Source of the DNA: Ignavibacteria bacterium
Lineage (GTDB): Bacteria; Bacteroidota; Ignavibacteria; Ignavibacteriales; Ignavibacteriaceae
Direction of reading: 5' to 3'
DNA: 8,182 nucleotides
Assembly (NCBI GenBank): GCA_030648225.1
Contig: JAUSIA010000061.1
Location: 1-8,182 of the forward strand
Below, piece after piece: positions 1 to 5,246 of the stretch (its first letter is position 1; the number at the start of each line of letters is the position of its first letter). Both the position numbers and the translations under genes were made by a program. Under the pieces are notes generated by a model. The model saw only the letters and a list, made by a program, of their open reading frames with translations, was not told the origin of the DNA and did no database searches.

Positions 1-875
1 ATTATGATATTCTGCTCGGTGCAATGGTTGGTTTTGCAGGACTGCTGCCAACTATTGAAGCAGTTAAGAGAGGAAAAAGAATTGCCCTGGCAAACAAGGA
101 AACTCTTGTTGTTGCAGGAGAGTTAATAACTACGCTTGCTAAGGAACATAAAGCAGAAATCATTCCTGTTGATTCTGAACATAGTGCAATTTATCAATGT
201 CTTGTTGGAGAAAAGATCGAAGAAGTAGAAAAACTTATTCTTACTGCTTCAGGAGGTCCTTTCCTTAACAAAAGTAAAAAAGATTTAGACAATGTAACAG
301 TTGAAGAAGCGCTTGCTCATCCAAACTGGAAGATGGGAAATAAAATAACAATTGATTCTGCATCTTTAATGAATAAAGGACTCGAAGTAATTGAAGCTCA
401 CTGGCTTTTTGGATTTCCAAAAGAGAAGATTGAAGTGGTTATTCATTCCCAGTCAATTATTCATTCAATGGTAGAATTTGCTGATGGTTCGATTAAAGCG
501 CAGCTTGGTGTTCCGGATATGAGGCTGCCGATTCAATATGCTCTTTCTTTCCCGGAAAGATTAGAGAATGATTTTGCAAAGACTGATTTTAAAAAAATCA
601 AAGAGCTTACTTTTTCCGAACCGGATTTAGATAAATTTAAATGCCTGCAGCTTGCTTATGATACTCTTTCAACTGCTGGTACTGCACCATGTGTTCTTAA
701 TGCAGCAAATGAAGTTGCAGTTGAAAAATTTCTGAATGGTAATATCAGCTTCAATCATATTCCTTTAATTATTGACAGAGCATTGGATAAGATTGAAAAT
801 CATAAATCCCCCGATCTTGAAACGATAATTGAGTGTGATAAAGCTACACGCAAATTTGTGGAAAGCCTCACTTAA
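1..875 (+). CDS. dxr: 1-deoxy-D-xylulose 5-phosphate reductoisomerase, 3' part
   Basis: This is the C-terminal part of DXR (IspC), the cytosolic NADPH- and metal-dependent enzyme that turns DXP into MEP, the committed step of the MEP isoprenoid pathway. The reading frame is open from base 3, with residues YDILLGA before the first internal ATG at 24, so the gene begins upstream. About 290 codons are visible, and the N-terminal NADPH-binding region (roughly 100 residues by family length) is missing. Counting from the ATG at 24, the metal-ligand motif VDSEHSAI gives D50 and E52. SGGPF (S76), HPNWKMG (H99, W102), DSASLMNKGLE (S112, N117, K118, E121) and the C-terminal NAANE follow. These match E. 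coli D150, E152, S186, H209, W212, S222, N227, K228 and E231, with a 10-residue gap between E52 and S76. All catalytic residues seen are intact. rseP follows after 84 bp, a common gene order. Confidence 0.97.
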   Translation, partial: YDILLGAMVGFAGLLPTIEAVKRGKRIALANKETLVVAGELITTLAKEHKAEIIPVDSEHSAIYQCLVGEKIEEVEKLILTASGGPFLNKSKKDLDNVTVEEALAHPNWKMGNKITIDSASLMNKGLEVIEAHWLFGFPKEKIEVVIHSQSIIHSMVEFADGSIKAQLGVPDMRLPIQYALSFPERLENDFAKTDFKKIKELTFSEPDLDKFKCLQLAYDTLSTAGTAPCVLNAANEVAVEKFLNGNISFNHIPLIIDRALDKIENHKSPDLETIIECDKATRKFVESLT

Positions 876-894
876 TATAATTTTTCTTAAATTC

Positions 895-928
895 TTTACG
901 GCATTTAATTTGTTTTATTTTATATTTT
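895..928 (+). promoter_or_regulatory. possible Bacteroidetes-type promoter of rseP
   Basis: TATATTTT (921-928) matches 7 of 8 positions of the Bacteroidetes -7 consensus TAnnTTTG. TTTA (895-898) matches 3 of 4 positions of the -33 box TTTG, and the 22-nt gap is within the usual 17-23. This would start a leader of about 25 nt containing the AAAGGAG ribosome site (941-947). The area is very AT-rich, so chance matches are likely. Read-through from dxr is equally possible, since no terminator is visible between the genes. Confidence 0.3.
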
Positions 929-959
929 TAAAAATGAACTAAAGGAGTTATCCAGGTAA

Positions 960-2315
960 ATGGACTATATCATTTATTTCGCTATTACAATAGGCATTCT
1001 TGTTTTTGTTCATGAATTCGGTCATTTCGCAGCTGCTAAACTCTGTGGAATGAGAGCAGATGTTTTTGCTATTGGTTTTGGCAAACGTCTTTTCGGATGG
1101 AATAAGATAAAGGGATTTACTTTTGGAGAGCTGCCAAAAGATTTTGATGGACAGGGAAACACCGATTACAGGCTTTGCCTTTTACCTTTAGGCGGTTATG
1201 TTAAGATTGCGGGAATGGTTGATGAAAGCATGGATGTTGAATTTGCAAATAAAGAACCACAGCCTTATGAATTCCGTGCTAAACCGGTTTGGATGAAAGT
1301 AATTGTAATTACTGCCGGTGTTTTAATGAATCTTTTTCTTGCCTGGGTAATTTTCTGGGGTCGAAATTATTTCCAGGAAAAACCAATTACCAAAACTACA
1401 AGCATAGGTTTTGTTATTCCCAATAGCCCGGCAGATTCAATTGGCTTTGTTGCAGGGGATGAAATACTTGCAGTTAATGGGAAATCAGTTAACAACTGGG
1501 AAACATTAAATGAAGAACTTTTTATAAATACATTAGGACAGGATCTTTCACTTAAAATTGAACGAAATGGTAAAGTTGAGTACATCTCATTTCCCCGTTC
1601 TAAAATTCCGGATGAAACAACTGACAGATTTCTTCTGCCGGAAGGGTTAAGCAAACCAATTATTAATGAGGTTGTGAAAAACTCTCCTGCTGAAACGGCT
1701 GGAATTCTTAAGGGAGATGTTTTTCTTAAATTAAATGATGATCTGGTTTACACAAGTTCTCAGGTAACACAAATAATTCACGAAAATAAAGGGAAGGCAA
1801 TCAATATTCTTTTAACCAGAAATAACGATACTTTAGATGTCGCTGTAACTCCGGGTGAAAAAGGTGAAATCGGAATTTATATAGGACATGACTTTACAGG
1901 TAAAATTGATTATAAAAGTTACAGCTTCTTCGAAGCATTTTATTTTGGATGGCTTGATATCGTTAAAATGACCAACCTTACTTTCAGCATGCTTGGAAAA
2001 GTAATTGGGGGTGAAGTAGAATTTGGAAAAGCTTTTGGAGGCCCGGTCAGGATTGCCCAATTCGCAGCCCGTTCCGCTGATTCGGGTTTATTAAGTTTTC
2101 TTTATTTTCTTGCATTGTTAAGTTTAAGCTTAGCAATAATTAATATTTTGCCTTTCCCGGTACTTGATGGCGGCCATCTCATTATCATTTTAATTGAAGG
2201 AATAACCAAGAAAGAAATTCCGGTTAAAGTTAAGATTGCAATTCAGAATACCGGCTTCGTAATTCTTCTGCTCTTAATGGCATTTATAATTTATAATGAT
2301 ATCCTGACGCTTTGA
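960..2315 (+). CDS. rseP: RseP-family site-2 intramembrane zinc metalloprotease
   Basis: This is an inner-membrane M50 protease that cuts transmembrane segments of its targets (anti-sigma factors, remnant signal peptides) in regulated intramembrane proteolysis. The 451 residues have the family layout. TM1 carries the zinc motif HEFGH (H18, E19, H22). A conserved PLGGYVKIAGM loop lies near 76-86 and a second TM near 113-133. Two PDZ-like modules follow, at about 145-210 (NSPADSIGFVAGDEIL) and 232-300 (NSPAETAGILKGDVFL). GGPVRIAQ sits at 360-367, and a TM at 378-408 carries NILPFPVLDGGH, whose D403 is the third zinc ligand. A last TM spans about 430-447. The cytoplasmic stretch at about 46-69, between the GFGKRLFGW and PLGGY motifs, is longer than in E. 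coli RseP. AAAGGAG at 941-947 is about 12 nt from ATG 960, a slightly long spacing. No anti-sigma gene lies nearby, so the substrate is unknown. Confidence 0.97.
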   Translation: MDYIIYFAITIGILVFVHEFGHFAAAKLCGMRADVFAIGFGKRLFGWNKIKGFTFGELPKDFDGQGNTDYRLCLLPLGGYVKIAGMVDESMDVEFANKEPQPYEFRAKPVWMKVIVITAGVLMNLFLAWVIFWGRNYFQEKPITKTTSIGFVIPNSPADSIGFVAGDEILAVNGKSVNNWETLNEELFINTLGQDLSLKIERNGKVEYISFPRSKIPDETTDRFLLPEGLSKPIINEVVKNSPAETAGILKGDVFLKLNDDLVYTSSQVTQIIHENKGKAINILLTRNNDTLDVAVTPGEKGEIGIYIGHDFTGKIDYKSYSFFEAFYFGWLDIVKMTNLTFSMLGKVIGGEVEFGKAFGGPVRIAQFAARSADSGLLSFLYFLALLSLSLAIINILPFPVLDGGHLIIILIEGITKKEIPVKVKIAIQNTGFVILLLLMAFIIYNDILTL

Positions 2316-2335
2316 TTTGATTTCAAACCCACCCC

Positions 2336-2548
2336 ATCCCTCCCTTTAGTAGAGGCAGCGTGAAATCTAAAAATAGCCACGACTTTTAAGTCGTGGATAA
2401 GTAATACAAGATCAAAATTGGGCTTTAGCCAAGATTTTATTAGAAACTGTGGCTAAAGCCAAAATTTAATTATCAATTTCTCCACGAGCTAAAGCTCGTG
2501 GCTATAAAAATTTTAATTTTCACATAGTCGCTTAGTAAAAGGAGGGAG
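2336..2548. repeat. nested palindromic REP/MITE-like element
   Basis: This non-coding stretch after rseP is built as palindromes inside a palindrome. Hairpin A (2377-2396) is CCACGACTT-TT-AAGTCGTGG. A central inverted repeat pairs 2414-2431 with 2450-2467 (16 of 18 positions) around an 18-nt loop, and each arm holds a mini-palindrome (GGCTTTAGCC, GGCTAAAGCC). Hairpin C (2482-2501) is CCACGAGCT-AA-AGCTCGTGG. The outer ends also pair: ATAGCCACGA (2373-2382) with TCGTGGCTAT (2496-2505), GTGAAA (2360-2365) with TTTCAC (2518-2523), and 2336-2351 with 2533-2548 (13 of 16). No reading frame or transposase is inside. It resembles REP/BIME elements mobilised in trans by REP-associated Y1 transposases, or a MITE. 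It could also stop or buffer transcription after rseP, though no hairpin has a good T-run. Bases 2549-2618 hold nothing I recognise. Confidence 0.8.
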
Positions 2549-2626
2549 AGGAATCTTGAACTTGGCTCTTCATTTTCCATTCTGAAAACAACTCCACACA
2601 TCCTTGTTTAATACCTCTGATAATAA

Positions 2627-2662
2627 ATGATAAGAGCATTATCATCATATAAGTTAATTTTG
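2627..2662 (+). promoter_or_regulatory. candidate kinase promoter with palindrome in the -33 position
   Basis: TAATTTTG (2655-2662) is a full match to the Bacteroidetes -7 box TAnnTTTG, and would give a leader of about 45 nt before the kinase ATG at 2712. No TTTG lies 17-23 nt upstream. Instead that position holds the palindrome ATGATAA-GAGCA-TTATCAT (2627-2645), a 7-bp stem. TAAGTTAAT (2650-2658), overlapping the -7 box, also fits the published LytTR half-site pattern [TA][AC][CA]GTTN[AG][TG]. A weaker 7-of-9 match (AAACATGAT) begins 21 nt further on at 2671, the usual repeat spacing. This suggests regulated, perhaps autoregulated, transcription, but every motif is short and the region is AT-rich. 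Confidence 0.35.
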
Positions 2663-2711
2663 AATTGAAAAAACATGATTTTCTTTTAACAGTGATAAGA
2701 CTATATTAACA

Positions 2712-3848
2712 ATGCTTTATGTATCGAAAGGACTAGAGAAAGGCAGCTACTTAAACAAACATCTGCCTTTATCAAACGGAGTGGGAGAAAAAAAACAAAA
2801 GATTGACAAGAATAAGCTTTATAAAATTTGCCAGATTACTGGCTGGTCTGCTTATGCAATTTTAAACTTAGTTGTTCTTGCAGCTGTTGATACTTTAACC
2901 TGGCAAAAAATTATAAGCACAGTATTTCTTTGTGCTGTTGGTTTATGGTTTACACATCTATACAGGGGACAAATAAAAAAGAATAACTGGGTCGTGCTTT
3001 CTTTAAGAAAATTAATACCGAGAATTTTTGCTGCGAGCATAATAATTGGGACTATTTTGTTTTCTCTTCTTTATACTTCAAACCAGTTTTTTGAAATTTA
3101 TGATCCTTCCAAATTCAAACCATCCTCAATATTAGTTGGAACTGTAAACCTGAGCAGCGTAATTATTTTCTGGTCACTTATCTATTTTGCTTTTCATTAC
3201 TTTGAAAATTATAAAAAGGCTGAGATCGAATCTTTAATATGGGAGAATGCAGTAAAGGAATTTGAGCTAAGAACTCTTCGCTCTCAGCTTAATCCGCATT
3301 TTATGTTCAATGCTCTTAACAGCATAAGAGCTTTGATAAAAGAAGACCCGCAGAATGCACAAACTGCCGTTACAAAACTTTCCAATATTTTAAGGTACGC
3401 ACTTAAAATTGAAAGGGCAGAGTCTGTTCCTCTTGATGAAGAGATACAGGCTGTTGAAGATTATCTTGCACTTGAAAAGATCCGTTTTGAAGAAAGATTA
3501 AAATATGAAATAAAAATTGATTCAAAATCGGGAAGAATAGAAATCCCGCCAATGATGATTCAGACTCTTGTTGAGAATGGAATTAAGCATGGCATTACAA
3601 AAAGGACCGAAGGCGGAAAAATTAATATAGAAACAAGTTTAGATGATTCGAAGCTTCATATAAGAATTAAAAACACCGGACAAATTGATCCTGATGCAAT
3701 AAAAACTTCTACAGGTTTTGGGATAAATAATACCAAACACAGGCTTAGTCTCATCTATGGAGAAAAAGCACAATTTCAAATATCAAATCAAAATGAAAAA
3801 GAAGTTCTGGCAGAACTTATAATTCCAATCCCACCATTAGAGGGATAA
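2712..3848 (+). CDS. LytS/YehU-type sensor histidine kinase, four TM segments
   Basis: This is a membrane sensor kinase that should phosphorylate the LytTR regulator encoded 16 bp downstream. The 378 residues have about four hydrophobic segments (near 44-63, 67-83, 103-122 and 140-161) with little periplasmic sequence. A linker helix (165-190) leads to a His_kinase (PF06580-type) domain, whose phospho-acceptor motif LRSQLNPHF contains H196. The ATPase domain follows, with N-box VENGIKHG (N289, H293) and glycine motif STGFGINN (333-340). It lacks PAS, HAMP or GAF domains, so the signal is probably sensed in or near the membrane. The first 35 residues are polar and start weakly: ATG 2712 has no Shine-Dalgarno sequence. 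The only obvious alternative is GTG at 2781, also without a clear site, so the N-terminus is uncertain. The family assignment is firm; the ligand is unknown. Confidence 0.95.
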   Translation: MLYVSKGLEKGSYLNKHLPLSNGVGEKKQKIDKNKLYKICQITGWSAYAILNLVVLAAVDTLTWQKIISTVFLCAVGLWFTHLYRGQIKKNNWVVLSLRKLIPRIFAASIIIGTILFSLLYTSNQFFEIYDPSKFKPSSILVGTVNLSSVIIFWSLIYFAFHYFENYKKAEIESLIWENAVKEFELRTLRSQLNPHFMFNALNSIRALIKEDPQNAQTAVTKLSNILRYALKIERAESVPLDEEIQAVEDYLALEKIRFEERLKYEIKIDSKSGRIEIPPMMIQTLVENGIKHGITKRTEGGKINIETSLDDSKLHIRIKNTGQIDPDAIKTSTGFGINNTKHRLSLIYGEKAQFQISNQNEKEVLAELIIPIPPLEG

Positions 3849-3864
3849 ACAGGAGGAACAAAGA

Positions 3865-4584
3865 ATGAAAGCATTAATAGTTGATGACGAAAGACTCGCA
3901 AGAGTTGAATTAAAAAGATTGCTTCAGCCATTTAAAGAAATAAATGTTGTTGGCGAAGCTGTAAATGTTGAAGATGCACTCGAAAAAATAACTCAGCTTA
4001 ACCCTGAGCTTGTTTTTCTTGATATCCAGATGCCGGGGAAAAGCGGTTTCGATCTGCTTGAAGAATTAGACAGCGTTCCAACAGTTGTCTTTACAACAGC
4101 TTATGATGAATATGCACTAAAAGCATTTGAATACAATGCTATGGATTACCTCCTGAAACCAATTGAACCAAAAAGACTTGAAGAAACGGTTAAAAAGCTT
4201 ATCGAAAAATATAAAAAGGAAAGTGTTCGGCAGGTTGACAGCAAAGTGCTTACTGAAAAAGACCAGGTATTTGTTAAAGATGGAGACAGATGCTGGTTTG
4301 TTAAGCTGGAAACAGTCAGACTTTTAGAATCAGAAGGTAATTATGTTCGTCTTTACTTTGATGAGAATAAGCCGCTCATTTTAAGAACCTTAAACTATCT
4401 TGATGAAAGATTAGACAGCAAATCATTCTTCCGTGCTAACAGGAAACATATTATTAATCTTAAATGGATTGACAGCATTGAAACATGGCTTAACGGAGGC
4501 CTCCTTGTAAAGCTGAAAGGCGGACATAAAATTGAAGTCTCACGAAGACAGGCGATTAAGTTTAAAGACAGGTTAAGCTTGTAA
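3865..4584 (+). CDS. LytTR-family response regulator
   Basis: This is a DNA-binding response regulator, partner of the kinase just upstream. The receiver domain (1-118) has the acidic pair D7/D8, phospho-acceptor D53 in VFLDIQMPGKSGFD, the T77/T78 switch region and K98 in DYLLKP, so all phosphorylation residues are present. After a short linker, a LytTR DNA-binding domain spans about 134-236, recognisable by LLESEGNYVRLYF, SFFRANRKHIINLKWID and HKIEVSRRQA. At 239 residues it has the normal family length. A strong AGGAGG (3851-3856) sits 8 nt before ATG 3865, and the 16-bp gap from the kinase stop shows one operon. LytTR proteins bind pairs of short direct repeats. A possible half-site lies at 2650-2658 in front of the kinase. 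Target genes cannot be read from the protein. Confidence 0.96.
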   Translation: MKALIVDDERLARVELKRLLQPFKEINVVGEAVNVEDALEKITQLNPELVFLDIQMPGKSGFDLLEELDSVPTVVFTTAYDEYALKAFEYNAMDYLLKPIEPKRLEETVKKLIEKYKKESVRQVDSKVLTEKDQVFVKDGDRCWFVKLETVRLLESEGNYVRLYFDENKPLILRTLNYLDERLDSKSFFRANRKHIINLKWIDSIETWLNGGLLVKLKGGHKIEVSRRQAIKFKDRLSL

Positions 4585-4660
4585 ACTTACTACACTGTTC
4601 TAAATAATTCATCTTTGGCAATTAAAAATAATTTTTTCTTCATTGCTTCTTTAAACTCAA

Positions 4661-4685
4661 GATAATAAGTTATCAGTGCTATAAG
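4661..4685 (+). promoter_or_regulatory. GATAA/TTATC palindrome upstream of the lipoprotein gene
   Basis: GATAA-TAAG-TTATC (4661-4674) is followed by AGTGC and TATAAG (4680-4685), ending inside the ribosome-binding region (AAGGAAG, 4683-4689) of the lipoprotein gene at 4696. The same order, GATAA-GAGCA-TTATC-ATCA-TATAAG (2629-2653), occurs before the histidine kinase. It could be an operator or a leader hairpin covering the ribosome site. In AT-rich DNA it may also be chance. No convincing -33/-7 promoter was found in the 111-bp gap. Confidence 0.25.
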
Positions 4686-4695
4686 GAAGACAGAT

Positions 4696-5106
4696 ATGAA
4701 CACTATAAAATATCTACTTTTGTTTTTTTATTTCATTCTAATTTCTTGTAATGAAAAATCAAATCCCATTGCTTCAAATGTTGATTTTTCATACTTGTAT
4801 GTAAATTGGGTACATGCATATGAAGAAGAGAATATAAATGACTCAATAAAAATATTTCGTCCAAACGATTACAAAACATTCCCACCATCTCGCTATAGAG
4901 AAATGCTTTCGTTTAAGCAAGATAGTAGTTGTGTTTATTTGGTTTTAGCTCCAAATGATGCGCATTATTTTCAAAACGGAAGATGGAGTTTAATTAACAA
5001 AGAAAAAAATATTATAAAAATTCTTGATTCATCTAATACAGTTTATAAGAAATTCCAAATTATTGAACTCAAGCAAAATATATTAAAAATTATCTTGGTT
5101 GATTAA
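4696..5106 (+). CDS. small predicted lipoprotein, possibly lipocalin-like
   Basis: I do not recognise this 136-residue protein as a named family. It starts with a lipoprotein signal peptide: MNTIK, a hydrophobic stretch, then the lipobox LISC with C18 as the lipidated residue. It should therefore be anchored to a membrane facing the periplasm or the outside. The mature part (19-136) looks like alternating beta strands with a turn motif (LSFKQDSSCVYLVL ... NGRWSLINKEKNIIKIL ... YKKFQIIEL). This resembles small lipocalin-like domains in Bacteroidetes lipoproteins, a guess from pattern only. AAGGAAG (4683-4689) supports ATG 4696. The gene is much more AT-rich than its neighbours: three 60-base lines (4801-4860, 4921-5040) hold 47 G/C of 180, against 69 of 180 in the regulator (4021-4200). 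It follows the two-component operon on the same strand after 111 bp. Confidence 0.8.
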   Translation: MNTIKYLLLFFYFILISCNEKSNPIASNVDFSYLYVNWVHAYEEENINDSIKIFRPNDYKTFPPSRYREMLSFKQDSSCVYLVLAPNDAHYFQNGRWSLINKEKNIIKILDSSNTVYKKFQIIELKQNILKIILVD

Positions 5107-5147
5107 GATTATTTTCTTGAGTTTTACTGTAGCCTTTCCACGCAGCT

Positions 5148-5223
5148 GAGATTTCTCCCTGCCGGTCGAAATGACAATTACTCATATCTTGTTCTTTCGA
5201 AGGAATCCTCGACTGAGAAATCT
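5148..5223. repeat. degenerate inverted repeat, probable dispersed-repeat remnant
   Basis: This lies in the 140-bp gap between two convergent genes. AGATTTCTC (5149-5157) is repeated exactly in reverse complement as GAGAAATCT (5215-5223). Just inside, TCGAAATGACA (5166-5176) matches the reverse complement of 5190-5200 at 9 of 11 bases. The spacers between the paired motifs differ (8 versus 14 nt), so it looks like two opposed copies of one short repeat that have decayed. No open frame is inside. No T-tailed terminator hairpin is evident for either convergent gene. Confidence 0.5.
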
Positions 5224-5246
5224 TTCTCTACCGTTTGAAAAAAAAG

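Noticed and set aside
1367..2060. Two open frames (95 and 75 codons) antisense to rseP
   Set aside because: They lie fully inside a well-conserved gene on the opposite strand, have no recognisable domains, and are typical shadow frames.
2374..2504. CRISPR array
   Set aside because: The repeated units are inverted hairpins with unequal spacing and only two similar copies. There are no regular spacers and no cas genes.
960..4584. Functional coupling of RseP with the histidine kinase/LytTR pair as a novel stress-sensing system
   Set aside because: A 396-bp gap with an inserted repeat and a separate promoter candidate divides them. Nothing in either protein points to an interaction, and dxr-rseP is an ordinary neighbourhood.
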